Shown here in pieces: positions 25,006 to 32,211 of a stretch of 36,750 nucleotides of DNA; position 1 is the stretch's first letter, and each line of letters opens with the position of its first letter. A program made the translations under genes and the position numbers. Source of the stretch: Chryseobacterium gleum (GTDB taxonomy: Bacteria; Bacteroidota; Bacteroidia; Flavobacteriales_D; Sanyastnellaceae); the NCBI GenBank assembly GCA_945874695.1, contig CAMCHP010000025.1, positions 1 through 36,750 of the forward strand. Direction: 5' to 3'. The notes under the pieces were generated by a model. It saw only the letters and a program-made list of their open reading frames with translations, did not search any database and was not told the origin of the DNA.

Positions 25006-25013
25006 TAGCTTTG
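25006..25013 (+). promoter_or_regulatory. -7 box (TAGCTTTG) immediately before pcm
   Basis: A perfect TAnnTTTG match on the plus strand with six bases before the pcm ATG at 25020. The transcript is expected to be leaderless or nearly so. Confidence 0.6.
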
Positions 25014-25019
25014 TGAACC

Positions 25020-25676
25020 ATGAATTTGATTGATAGCTACCGTCATAAAGGATTGCGCAGAAAGCTCATCGAAACCTTGCGCCAGCGCGGCATTCGCGAT
25101 GAACGGGTTTTGGAGGCGATGGATCGCGTGCCCCGCCACTTCTTTTTGTCATCTGCTTTTTTGGAGTATGCCTATGAGAACCGGGCGTTTTCAATTGGAG
25201 CCGGACAAACCATTTCGCATCCTTCCACGGTAGCGCGTCAAACCGAGTTGTTGCAACTCGAGCGGGGCGATAAAGTGCTAGAAATCGGAACCGGATCGGG
25301 CTATCAAACCTGCGTTTTGCTTGAAATGGGCGCCAAAGTTTGGAGCATCGAGCGCCAAAAAGAGTTGTACGATGCCACGACGCCTTTGCTTGCGCTTTTG
25401 AATTATCGACCGAACCTGTATTACGGCGACGGCTACAAAGGCAAAGCTGCTTTTGCACCTTTTGACAAAATTTTGGTCACCTGCGGCGCGCCGTACATCC
25501 CTGATGAGCTCTTGAAGCAGTTGAAATTGGGCGGCAAATTGGTCATTCCTGTTGGCGAAGGCGATACGCAAACCATGCTTGAGATCACCAAAGTGGGCGA
25601 CAACGAATTCACCAAAGTTGAGCACGGCAGCTTCAGTTTCGTCCCCATGCTCGCCGATAAAAACCGTCCGATTTAA
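25020..25676 (+). CDS. pcm: Protein-L-isoaspartate O-methyltransferase
   Basis: A protein of 218 residues, the usual size. It methylates abnormal L-isoaspartyl residues in aged proteins with S-adenosylmethionine so that they can be repaired. Visible features are RVPRHFFLSSAFLEYAYEN near the N-terminus, the substrate-side IGAGQTISHPSTVARQTELL, the cofactor motif VLEIGTGSGYQT (86-97), and FDKILVTCGAPYIPDELLKQ followed by GGKLVIPVG. It is a single gene with its own promoter, divergent from the oxidoreductase and followed by the repeat-rich gap starting with hairpin element e. Confidence 0.96.
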   Translation: MNLIDSYRHKGLRRKLIETLRQRGIRDERVLEAMDRVPRHFFLSSAFLEYAYENRAFSIGAGQTISHPSTVARQTELLQLERGDKVLEIGTGSGYQTCVLLEMGAKVWSIERQKELYDATTPLLALLNYRPNLYYGDGYKGKAAFAPFDKILVTCGAPYIPDELLKQLKLGGKLVIPVGEGDTQTMLEITKVGDNEFTKVEHGSFSFVPMLADKNRPI

Positions 25677-25708
25677 TCTACCTCAGGCGTTGACCTCTTC
25701 CGTTTTTT

Positions 25709-25735
25709 TCTTTTCGCCTATCGGCGGATGGGTTG
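25709..25735 (+). repeat. Hairpin repeat element, copy e
   Basis: TTTT, CGCC (25715-25718), loop TATC, GGCG (25723-25726), then GATGGGTTGG. It begins 38 bases after the pcm stop. The stem has lost the variable base pair on both sides together. Unlike most copies, the T-run side faces the upstream gene in its sense orientation. Confidence 0.6.
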
Positions 25736-25736
25736 G

Positions 25737-25754
25737 GGCGGAATATTTTCCGCC
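25737..25754. repeat. Inverted repeat GGCGGAA / TTCCGCC
   Basis: A seven-base perfect stem with loop TATT, directly after hairpin element e. Confidence 0.6.
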
Positions 25755-25756
25755 GC

Positions 25757-25816
25757 ACGATCACCCGATCACCCGATCGTCCGCACGATCGCCCGTACGA
25801 TCTTTCGCAAATGATC
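25757..25816. repeat. GATC-rich degenerate short repeats
   Basis: Six GATC sites within about 58 bases (at 25759, 25767, 25775, 25787, 25799 and 25813). The first three are spaced by 8 as CGATCACC-like units, then the spacing is 12, 12 and 14. The sequence alternates CCCGATC, CACGATC and TACGATC, so it is a decayed tandem tract. Confidence 0.55.
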
Positions 25817-25837
25817 GGGCGTAAAATGTTTCGCCCG
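25816..25837. repeat. Inverted repeat CGGGCG / CGCCCG
   Basis: CGGGCG (25816-25821) and CGCCCG (25832-25837) around TAAAATGTTT. The pattern is of the REP type seen between genes in environmental Bacteroidota. Confidence 0.5.
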
Positions 25838-25899
25838 ACCTCCATTGCGACGAACAACATCATCAAGTAACAGTCCCATCAGGGGCGATGCCGTTGTAG

Positions 25900-25919
25900 C
25901 CACGGGTTTTAACCCGTGG
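25900..25919. repeat. Palindrome CCACGGGTT-TT-AACCCGTGG
   Basis: Nine-base arms with a two-base centre. I recall this word as a frequent extragenic palindrome in Bacteroidota and related genomes, often alongside REP-associated Y1 transposases; that is memory and not checked here. Confidence 0.6.
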
Positions 25920-25943
25920 TCGCGAGGGCGCGCTTGAAATCAG

Positions 25944-25963
25944 AGTGCCGTTGGCACGGCACT
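25944..25963. repeat. Hairpin AGTGCCGT-TGGC-ACGGCACT
   Basis: A perfect eight-base stem with a four-base loop, 24 bases after the preceding palindrome. Together the two make a paired-palindrome unit like a BIME. Confidence 0.6.
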
Positions 25964-26029
25964 GGAATTCGGGTGAAGTTAACAATCATCACCAAGCGAT
26001 GCAAGTCACCCGCATTAATCGATGAAGCC

Positions 26030-26065
26030 GGTAAACATTTTCACGCCACGTGTACATTGTTTACC
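26030..26065. repeat. Inverted repeat GGTAAACA / TGTTTACC
   Basis: Eight-base arms at 26030-26037 and 26058-26065 with a CACGTG in the 20-base spacer. It lies about 70 bases before the DUF6913-dapA promoter and could be a binding site upstream of it. Confidence 0.35.
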
Positions 26066-26126
26066 ACCTGCAATTCAACCTGGCACCTATTGCTTAAACA
26101 ACGTAGGAGATTGACCCTATACTTGC

Positions 26127-26134
26127 TACTTTTG
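26127..26134 (+). promoter_or_regulatory. -7 box (TACTTTTG) immediately before the DUF6913-dapA operon
   Basis: A perfect TAnnTTTG match on the plus strand with four bases (CACC) before the ATG at 26139, so the operon message should be leaderless. Confidence 0.6.
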
Positions 26135-26138
26135 CACC

Positions 26139-26693
26139 ATGGCGATGGCGAAAAACTTGAAAGAACGCGCAGGGAAGTACTTTTTGAATAAAGAGCCTGT
26201 GCCTGTGCGTGACCGCCGTGGTGTGAACTTAGGCAGTGCACAGAGTGCCGCGCTCTTATACATTGATCACGACGAGAATCACTTCAAGCAAATCAAAGCC
26301 TACGTGAAGCAGTTGCATGAAGTCTATGGCATGAAACGGGTGTGCGCGCTAGGCTATGTTGACTTACCTTCAAAGCAACTTCCCGTTTACCAGGCCCAAA
26401 AACTGGAGTACATGTACTTCACACGAAGCGACGTCAATTGGTACATGAAACCGCAAGTCAGCTTGATGAACTTTTTATCTGAACCGTTTGATGTACTCAT
26501 CGATTTAAGCGTGGCTCCCTGCGTGCCTTTGCAATACATCACCAAGGCTTCGCATGCGCGGATGAAGGTGGGCGCCTCGCGAAGTGGTGCGAGCGATTTG
26601 TACGATATCACCCTCCGAATGGATCCGCACGAGCAACTCGCCGATTATTGGAAGCATTTAAACTATTACCTCAATAAAGCAGAATTCAAATGA
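26139..26693 (+). CDS. DUF6913 family protein
   Basis: A protein of 184 residues with an N-terminus MAMAKNLKERAGKYFL; a second in-frame ATG two codons in is an alternative start. Sequence features are SAQSAALLYIDHDE, RVCALGYVDLPSKQLP, YFTRSDVNWYMKP, EPFDVLIDLSVAPCVPLQYI and ARMKVGASRSG. These match the small DUF6913 proteins commonly encoded next to dapA in Flavobacteriia. There is no signal peptide or membrane segment, and no catalytic motif can be recognised. It overlaps dapA by four bases (ATGA), so its product may act in or near lysine and cell-wall precursor synthesis, but that is only guilt by association. Confidence 0.8.
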   Translation: MAMAKNLKERAGKYFLNKEPVPVRDRRGVNLGSAQSAALLYIDHDENHFKQIKAYVKQLHEVYGMKRVCALGYVDLPSKQLPVYQAQKLEYMYFTRSDVNWYMKPQVSLMNFLSEPFDVLIDLSVAPCVPLQYITKASHARMKVGASRSGASDLYDITLRMDPHEQLADYWKHLNYYLNKAEFK

Positions 26694-27580
26694 GCAAATT
26701 CGTCGGATTAGGTGTCGCCATGGTCACACCCTTTACCGCTCAAGGTAAACTTGATTTCGCAGGACTAAAACGCCTCACCGAACACTTGGTTAGCAACGGC
26801 GCCGACTATTTGGTGGTGCAAGGCACAACCGGCGAATCGGTGACGCTCACTACCGAAGAAAAACGCACAGTGCTCGACTACATTCTCGAGGTGAATAACA
26901 AACGAAAGCCTGTAGTACTCGGTGTTGGGGGAAACAACACCCTCGCCGTTGCTGAACAGCTACGCAATCTCGATACCCAAGGCTTGAGCGGTATTTTATC
27001 GGTGAGTCCATACTACAACAAGCCTACCCAAGCTGGCATCTACGCCCATTACCGGGCCTTGAGCGAAGTATCGCCTTTGCCCATCATCTTATACAACGTG
27101 CCCGGACGAACAGGCAGCAACATGGCGCCTGAAACAACACTTCGCTTGGCACACGACTTTAAAAACATCGTGGCCATCAAAGAAGCAAGCGGCAGTTTGA
27201 GCCAGATGGAAGAGATCATGCAGCACCGTCCGGCGGGCTTCAGCCTTATTTCGGGCGACGATAACCTCACGCTCCCTGCTATCGCATTAGGTGCTGACGG
27301 CGTTATTTCGGTTGTGGGCAATGCCTTTCCGGCGGCTTATTCGAAAATGGTTCACCAAGCGCTATTCGGCTCAGTGGTTGATGCACGCGTGATCCACTAC
27401 CGCTTGCGCAAGTTGGTTGATCTGCTTTTTGTTGAAGGCAATCCGGGTGGCATCAAAGAGGTGTTGCACCACCTCGGCATTTGCGAAAATCACATGCGCT
27501 TGCCGCTTGTGCCTGTTTCTGAAGGCACACGCGATAAGCTGTATCGCGAATTGGCTGAGCGTGAACTCGTAAAAGTCTGA
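26690..27580 (+). CDS. dapA: 4-hydroxy-tetrahydrodipicolinate synthase
   Basis: A protein of 296 residues, the normal length. It condenses pyruvate with aspartate semialdehyde, the first committed step to diaminopimelate and lysine. The TIM barrel shows QGTTGESVTLTTEEK (the hydroxyl-containing substrate site), SPYYNKPTQAG, Tyr135 in ILYNVPGRTGSN, and the Schiff-base Lys164 in IVAIKEASGSL. SGDDNLTLPAIALGADGVIS is also typical. Its start overlaps the DUF6913 stop. The 3' end is only 13 bases from the convergent transketolase gene, with a seven-pair hairpin in between. Confidence 0.97.
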   Translation: MSKFVGLGVAMVTPFTAQGKLDFAGLKRLTEHLVSNGADYLVVQGTTGESVTLTTEEKRTVLDYILEVNNKRKPVVLGVGGNNTLAVAEQLRNLDTQGLSGILSVSPYYNKPTQAGIYAHYRALSEVSPLPIILYNVPGRTGSNMAPETTLRLAHDFKNIVAIKEASGSLSQMEEIMQHRPAGFSLISGDDNLTLPAIALGADGVISVVGNAFPAAYSKMVHQALFGSVVDARVIHYRLRKLVDLLFVEGNPGGIKEVLHHLGICENHMRLPLVPVSEGTRDKLYRELAERELVKV

Positions 27581-27586
27581 GCCGAC

Positions 27587-27606
27587 GAAGCGCTTACTTG
27601 CGCTTC
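27587..27606. terminator. Hairpin between convergent dapA and transketolase genes
   Basis: GAAGCGC (27587-27593), loop TTACTT, GCGCTTC (27600-27606). It includes the stop codon of the minus-strand gene. There is no T-run on either side, so it may be a weak bidirectional stop or only an RNA 3'-end stabiliser. Confidence 0.35.
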
Positions 27607-28547
27607 ATCACAGCTTGACATGCTTTTACGACGTCAACGGTATCTAAGCCGTACTTCGTCATCAATTGCGCAGGAGTTCCACTTTCTCCGAAGCTGTCGT
27701 TGACACCAACGAAAGCCATCGGGGTCGGACATTCGCGCGCCAGGGTTTGTGCGACACTGCTGCCCAATCCGCCCAATATTTGATGCTCTTCAGCGACAAC
27801 TACCGCACCTGTTTTGCGCGCAGATGCAATCACCATGGCCTCGTCAAGGGGCTTAATGGTGTGAATGTTGATCACTTCAACCGAAATGCCTTGGTTGAAT
27901 AGTTCTTGTGCCGCTTGAATCGACGGCCATACCAAATGCCCCGTTGCAACGATCGTTACATCGGTGCCTTCGGTTAAGAGAATGCCTTTGCCGATTTCAA
28001 AAACTTGGTCCTCGGGGGTGAAGATTGGTACGCTCGGACGACCAAAGCGGAGGTACACGGGTCCGTCATGATCAGCAATCGCAATGGTAGCAGCTTTGGT
28101 TTGGTTGTAGTCGCACGGATTAATAACCACCATGTGCGGCAACATCTGCATCATCCCAATGTCTTCAAGGATTTGGTGTGTAGCACCATCTTCGCCGAGG
28201 GTGAGCCCTGCGTGTGAAGCACAAATCTTCACATTCTTACCGCTGTAGGCAATCGACTGCCGAATTTGATCGTACACACGACCCGTGCTGAAGTTTGCAA
28301 ATGTTCCGGTGAACGGAATTTTTCCGCCGATGGTCATGCCTGCTGCGAGTCCCATCATGTTAGCTTCTGCAATCCCCACCTGAAAAAAGCGGTCGGGGAA
28401 TGCATCGCGAAAGGCGTCCATTTTCAATGAGCCGGTGAGGTCAGCACACAAGGCAACAACGTTTGGGTTTTTCTTGCCTAGTTCAAGCAATCCAGCTCCG
28501 AATCCTGAGCGGGTATCTTTATTTCCGTAAACGGGGAATGATTTCAT
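27594..28547 (-). CDS. Transketolase, C-terminal subunit (split enzyme)
   Basis: A protein of 317 residues, starting at the ATG at 28547 ([17 protein letters not shown]); the frame upstream overlaps the N-terminal gene and is not used. It carries the pyrimidine-binding half and the C-terminal domain of transketolase: [66 protein letters not shown] and [12 protein letters not shown], then [20 protein letters not shown] in the last domain. With the product of the upstream gene it forms the enzyme that moves two-carbon units between sugar phosphates in the pentose phosphate pathway. The two genes are 22 bases apart. Splitting is common in Bacteroidota and archaea and is not a frameshift here. 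Confidence 0.94.
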   Translation of the reverse strand: MKSFPVYGNKDTRSGFGAGLLELGKKNPNVVALCADLTGSLKMDAFRDAFPDRFFQVGIAEANMMGLAAGMTIGGKIPFTGTFANFSTGRVYDQIRQSIAYSGKNVKICASHAGLTLGEDGATHQILEDIGMMQMLPHMVVINPCDYNQTKAATIAIADHDGPVYLRFGRPSVPIFTPEDQVFEIGKGILLTEGTDVTIVATGHLVWPSIQAAQELFNQGISVEVINIHTIKPLDEAMVIASARKTGAVVVAEEHQILGGLGSSVAQTLARECPTPMAFVGVNDSFGESGTPAQLMTKYGLDTVDVVKACQAVMKRK

Positions 28548-28569
28548 GGTGATCGATCTTGGAAGGTGA

Positions 28570-29415
28570 TTAATAGTCGCCGAGGGTTTCTTCAAGTTGG
28601 CCCAATGCCGAAGCAAGTTGCTCGTCGTTGGGAGCCACACCGTGCCATTTGTGGGTACCTTCCATAAAGTCAACACCTTTCCCCATGGAGGTGGTCATCA
28701 AAATCATGATCGGTTGACCTTTTCCGGTCATGGCTTTCGCTTGAGCAAAAGTCGCTTTCAAATCGGCGTAGTCATGTCCATCGCAGGCAAGAACCATCCA
28801 ACCAAAAGCCTCCCATTTCGCGCGTAGGTTTCCTAAACTCATCACTTCCTCCAGCGAGCCATCAATCTGTTGGCCGTTGTAGTCGATGGTTGAAATAATG
28901 TTGTCGATTTTATGGTGCGCAGCATACATCGCAGCTTCCCAAATCTGGCCTTCTTGCATTTCACCATCGCCATGCAAGGTGTATACCAAGTGTGCATCGC
29001 CGTTCAGTTTTTTCGCTTGAGCCGCGCCCAAAGCAACCGATAAGCCTTGGCCAAGTGAACCTGAAGCTACACGAATGCCCGGCAGACCTTCTTCGGTGGC
29101 CGGGTGCCCCTGCAAGCGCGTGTTGAGCTTGCGAAAGGTTGCCAATTCAGCTACCGGAAAGTAGCCGCGACGTGCTAGCACGCTGTACCAAACCGGCGAG
29201 ATGTGGCCGTTCGAAAGAAAGAACAAGTCTTCGCCAACCCCATCCATGTTGAATAGAGGAGCCTTGGTGTGCATTACATCAAAGTATAGGTTGACAAAAA
29301 AGTCTGTGCAACCCAGTGAACCGCCCGGGTGACCCGAATTCACAGCGTGCACCATGCGAACAATGTCGCGACGCACCTGCGAAGCAATTTGAGGTAAAGA
29401 AGCTGAAGCGCTCAT
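28570..29415 (-). CDS. Transketolase, N-terminal subunit (split enzyme)
   Basis: A protein of 281 residues with the thiamine-diphosphate-binding half. The catalytic-site His is in [16 protein letters not shown], followed by [40 protein letters not shown], and the cofactor motif [15 protein letters not shown] (GDG...), ending in SIDYNGQQ-like [11 protein letters not shown]. It needs the C-terminal subunit encoded just downstream (22 bases). A TAGTTTTG box lies 24 bases before the ATG. The gene is divergent from ychF. Confidence 0.95.
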   Translation of the reverse strand: MSASASLPQIASQVRRDIVRMVHAVNSGHPGGSLGCTDFFVNLYFDVMHTKAPLFNMDGVGEDLFFLSNGHISPVWYSVLARRGYFPVAELATFRKLNTRLQGHPATEEGLPGIRVASGSLGQGLSVALGAAQAKKLNGDAHLVYTLHGDGEMQEGQIWEAAMYAAHHKIDNIISTIDYNGQQIDGSLEEVMSLGNLRAKWEAFGWMVLACDGHDYADLKATFAQAKAMTGKGQPIMILMTTSMGKGVDFMEGTHKWHGVAPNDEQLASALGQLEETLGDY

Positions 29416-29439
29416 GAAATCAGGTATAAATCAATGCTG

Positions 29440-29447
29440 CAAAACTA
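29440..29447 (-). promoter_or_regulatory. -7 box (TAGTTTTG) for the transketolase operon
   Basis: A perfect TAnnTTTG match on the minus strand, 24 bases before the ATG at 29415. On the other side of this gap ychF has only a weaker TGAATTTG (29603-29610). Confidence 0.55.
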
Positions 29448-29614
29448 AGGGTTTGCCTTCCGTGAAAGCACACGATGGGCAACTGATTTGGCCTGAGTTA
29501 TGAAGAGTTAATGTGAATAAAACACGTTCATTTTTTGAATCACAAGCCAGAGATTCGCACCCATCTTTCGCGCTTCGTGGGCAAATGCGTATTTTCGCGG
29601 CCTGAATTTGTGTT

Positions 29615-30712
29615 ATGGGTTTAAAATGTGGTATTGTCGGTTTGCCCAACGTCGGAAAATCGACCCTGTTCAACTGTTTGTCAAACGCGAAAGCGCAGAG
29701 TGCAAACTTTCCTTTTTGCACCATTGAGCCCAACATTGGGGTAACTACGGTGCCCGATGAACGCCTCACTAAGTTGGCTGAAATTGTGAAGCCACAAAAC
29801 TTGGTGCCTACAAGCGTCGAAATTGTTGACATCGCAGGATTGGTGAAAGGTGCCAGCAAAGGCGAAGGCTTGGGTAACAAATTTTTGGCCAACATCCGCG
29901 AAACAGATGCGATTTTGCACGTGTTGCGCTGCTTCGACGATGGCAATGTGGTGCACGTCGATGGCAGTGTTGACCCCATTCGTGACAAAGAAATTATCGA
30001 CACCGAACTGCAATTGAAAGACCTCGAAACCCTTGCTGCACGCATGGAGAAAGTGGCTCGAGCAGCACGAACCGGCGACAAAGACGCACAAAAATTGCTC
30101 GAGTTCTACAACCGTTTAAAGGTGGTGCTTGAGTCGGGGCAGTCAGCGCGCACCATGGAAATGGACGATAAGGAACATGCGATCATGGATGATTTGCAAC
30201 TCATCACCTCAAAACCAGTGATGTACGTGTGCAACGTTGATGAAGCCAGCGTGGTTACGGGCAATGCATACGTTGAAAAAGTGAAGGCATCCGTGGCCAA
30301 CGAAAATGCCGAGGTGATCGTCATCGGCGCGGCCATTGAAGCCGACATCGCCGAACTCGAAGACTACGAAGAGCGCAACATGTTCTTGGCCGACATCGGC
30401 CTTACCGAACCGGGCGTAGCAAAATTGATCAAAGCCGCGTACAAACTACTCAACCTTCAAACTTACTTCACCGCTGGGGTGAAAGAGGTGCGCGCATGGA
30501 CCATCAAAAAGGGCTTCACCGCTCCCGAAGCTGCGGGCGTTATCCACAGCGATTTCCAAAAAGGCTTCATCCGCGCGGAGGTCATGAAATTCAACGATTT
30601 CGTCGCACTTGGTTCTGAACAGGCTGTGAAAGAAGCTGGTAAACTTTCAGTCGAAGGTAAAGAGTACGTGGTTCAAGATGGCGACATCATGCACTTCCGT
30701 TTCAATGTTTAA
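29615..30712 (+). CDS. ychF: Redox-regulated ATPase YchF (Obg-like)
   Basis: A protein of 365 residues, matching the family length. The P-loop is GIVGLPNVGKSTLFN near the start, then DIAGLVKGASKGEGLGNKFL (G3 and switch II). The G4 position reads CNVDE instead of NKxD, the change that makes YchF prefer ATP over GTP. An alpha-helical coiled-coil insertion lies in the middle, and the C-terminal TGS domain contains TYFTAGVKEVRAWTIKKGF and GFIRAEVMKFNDF. It associates with ribosomes and is linked to stress responses in other bacteria. Its stop overlaps the start of the next gene by eight bases. Confidence 0.97.
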   Translation: MGLKCGIVGLPNVGKSTLFNCLSNAKAQSANFPFCTIEPNIGVTTVPDERLTKLAEIVKPQNLVPTSVEIVDIAGLVKGASKGEGLGNKFLANIRETDAILHVLRCFDDGNVVHVDGSVDPIRDKEIIDTELQLKDLETLAARMEKVARAARTGDKDAQKLLEFYNRLKVVLESGQSARTMEMDDKEHAIMDDLQLITSKPVMYVCNVDEASVVTGNAYVEKVKASVANENAEVIVIGAAIEADIAELEDYEERNMFLADIGLTEPGVAKLIKAAYKLLNLQTYFTAGVKEVRAWTIKKGFTAPEAAGVIHSDFQKGFIRAEVMKFNDFVALGSEQAVKEAGKLSVEGKEYVVQDGDIMHFRFNV

Positions 30713-31160
30713 GCAACTTTCACACGCAAACGTCTTTTGGCTGGTATGTTTGGGGTTTCTGCCTGCGGCAGGATGCACCCCCAAACACACGCACGAACCG
30801 GTTCGAGAGATCATCAGCCAACGTATGGCCGACCAGCAAGCCGCTTGGAACGCTGGCGACCTCGAAGGATTCATGGCGGCCTACTGGCAGAGTGACTCGC
30901 TCACTTTCATTGGAAAGAACGGACTGAAAACAGGCTGGCAAGCGACCCTCGAAGGCTACCAACGCGGATACCCCGATCGAGCCGCTATGGGGCAACTTCA
31001 ATTCACAAACTTGGCCGTTGATTCGCTTGACCGGGCAACCTACGCCGTCATCGGCAAGTGGGAACTGTTTCGCGCAGCAGATACCCTTGCAGGTCATTAT
31101 TCGTTAATTTGGCAAAAGCGTAACGGTCAATGGGTGATCATTAGCGATCACAGCAGCTAA
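30705..31160 (+). CDS. Putative lipoprotein with a DUF4440/SnoaL-like (NTF2-fold) domain
   Basis: A protein of 151 residues from the ATG at 30705 (MFKQLSHANVFWLVCLG), which overlaps the ychF stop. An in-frame upstream ATG at 30678 is less likely. The signal peptide ends FLPAAGC; the Cys suggests lipidation, though Ala at -3 is a weak lipobox. The folded part, REIISQRMADQQAAWNAGDL followed by EGFMAAYWQSDSLTFIG, then YAVIGKWELFRA and YSLIWQKRNGQWVIISDHSS, is typical of DUF4440/SnoaL-like NTF2-fold proteins of unknown role. Strikingly, the bases encoding FLPAAGC (30756-30776) are copy f of the hairpin repeat element. The gene is followed by the rhomboid gene after one base. Confidence 0.85.
   Translation: MFKQLSHANVFWLVCLGFLPAAGCTPKHTHEPVREIISQRMADQQAAWNAGDLEGFMAAYWQSDSLTFIGKNGLKTGWQATLEGYQRGYPDRAAMGQLQFTNLAVDSLDRATYAVIGKWELFRAADTLAGHYSLIWQKRNGQWVIISDHSS
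30754..30776 (+). repeat. Hairpin repeat element, copy f, inside a signal peptide
   Basis: GGTTT, CTGCC (30759-30763), TGC, GGCAG (30767-30771), GATG. Over 22 aligned bases it differs from copy d only by one base change and one missing base in the loop. It encodes GFLPAAGC, the end of the lipoprotein signal peptide. Confidence 0.6.
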
Positions 31161-31161
31161 C

Positions 31162-31833
31162 ATGGAATTAAGCATCACGCTCATTATTACACTGGTCACA
31201 GCGGGTTTTTCAATGTTAGGGTTTTCAAATCCCGAACAAACCCGCAAGTTCATCATGAATCCCTACGAGGTGGTGCATGAACGGGCTTACTACCGCTTGC
31301 TTACCCACGGTTTTCTACATGCCGACTACATGCACCTCTTTTTTAACATGTTCGTCTTCTATCAATTTGGCGAAATGGTCGAGCTGGTGTTCACCGACCC
31401 CAATGCCTTCTCGCAAGTAATTGGCATGCGCTTGTGGTGGGGAAAAACAACCGGTCAGGTGATGTTCGTTTTGCTCTACTTGGGCGCCATTTTAGCCGGT
31501 GCCTTGCCGTCGCTCATTAAACAACGCAACAATCCCAACTACAATTCACTCGGCGCCTCAGGAGCGGTGTCGGCGATCTTGATCGTGTTTATTCTCATGT
31601 TCCCCATGGCGCAGTTGGCCCTTTTCTTCGTGATTCCAATGCCAGCCTTCGTAGCGGGCATCCTGTTCTTCGTGTATGAATCGTACATGAATAAGCGCGG
31701 GAGAACAGGCATCGCCCATGATGCGCACCTTTACGGTGCGGTGTTTGGGATTCTTTTTTTGACGATCATTCAACCCGAAATTTGGATGCGCTTTCTCTCG
31801 CAGTTGCCCTTTGTGAGTGACTTCGTGCAATAA
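31162..31833 (+). CDS. Rhomboid family intramembrane serine protease
   Basis: A protein of 223 residues with six predicted membrane segments. The rhomboid fold is visible in LLTHGFLHADYMHLFFNMFV (the conserved HxxxxHLxxNM-type segment), the catalytic Ser133 in NSLGASGAVSAI, and the catalytic His189 in AHDAHLYGAVFG. It cleaves membrane proteins inside the inner membrane; the target is unknown. It starts one base after the lipoprotein stop, so it belongs to the ychF operon. Its 3' end is seven bases from the convergent DivIC/FtsB-like gene. Confidence 0.94.
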   Translation: MELSITLIITLVTAGFSMLGFSNPEQTRKFIMNPYEVVHERAYYRLLTHGFLHADYMHLFFNMFVFYQFGEMVELVFTDPNAFSQVIGMRLWWGKTTGQVMFVLLYLGAILAGALPSLIKQRNNPNYNSLGASGAVSAILIVFILMFPMAQLALFFVIPMPAFVAGILFFVYESYMNKRGRTGIAHDAHLYGAVFGILFLTIIQPEIWMRFLSQLPFVSDFVQ

Positions 31834-31840
31834 GCAACAC

Positions 31841-32134
31841 CTAGTCTTTGATGCGAACGATATAGATGTCTTCGTTCGGCCGTTTCATGAAGTACGTTTC
31901 ACGGGCGAATTTCTCAAGGGTTTCAGCATTGGTGCTGATGTCATTCAAAGCTTCACGCGTGAGTTCATTCTCTTTCTCAAGGTAAGCAATCTCTGCCTCC
32001 ATTCCACGTAATTCACGCTTCGATTTGAGAATAAAGAAGAGGTCGATGTCGTTGAAAAAAGACATCCATACCAAAAAGATCACCGGCGTGAGAATGTATT
32101 TGTTCTTGAGCGCTTTGATCACTTTGTTCTTCAT
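31841..32134 (-). CDS. Septum formation initiator (DivIC/FtsB-like)
   Basis: A protein of 97 residues with one N-terminal membrane segment (YILTPVIFLVWMSFF, about 13-28), then a coiled coil (KSKRELRGMEAEIAYLEKEN, about 37-60) and a short conserved end (KFARETYFMKRPNEDIYIV). This is the layout of the DivIC/FtsB family, which bridges FtsL and FtsQ in the division complex. It lies 77 bases downstream of the transporter gene on the same strand; that gap has no clear terminator, so it may be the last gene of the folP-cdaA operon. Confidence 0.88.
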   Translation of the reverse strand: MKNKVIKALKNKYILTPVIFLVWMSFFNDIDLFFILKSKRELRGMEAEIAYLEKENELTREALNDISTNAETLEKFARETYFMKRPNEDIYIVRIKD

Positions 32135-32211
32135 GCTTCAAAGAACGCGAATAAGCGCCTCGGGCGTGTGAGCACATGCCATCTTTTTTGAACAGCAGGC
32201 CGTGAAGACCA

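Larger units (their letters stand above)
25677..26138. other. Gene-free 462-base stretch packed with inverted repeats
   Basis: There is no credible gene between the pcm stop and the DUF6913 start. In order the stretch holds hairpin element e, a GGCGGAA/TTCCGCC hairpin, a GATC-rich tract, a CGGGCG/CGCCCG inverted repeat, the CCACGGGTT/AACCCGTGG palindrome, the AGTGCCGT/ACGGCACT hairpin, a GGTAAACA/TGTTTACC inverted repeat, and a -7 box. The central part looks like REP or BIME-type extragenic repeats. No transposase gene is present. Confidence 0.6.

Noticed and set aside
25677-26138. Small genes in the repeat-rich gap
   Set aside because: The open frames there are made of palindromes and GATC repeats and show no protein-like composition or start signals.
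27594-29415. Transketolase in two pieces as a frameshift or pseudogene
   Set aside because: The two genes have proper starts and stops 22 bases apart and correspond to the natural split form common in Bacteroidota.
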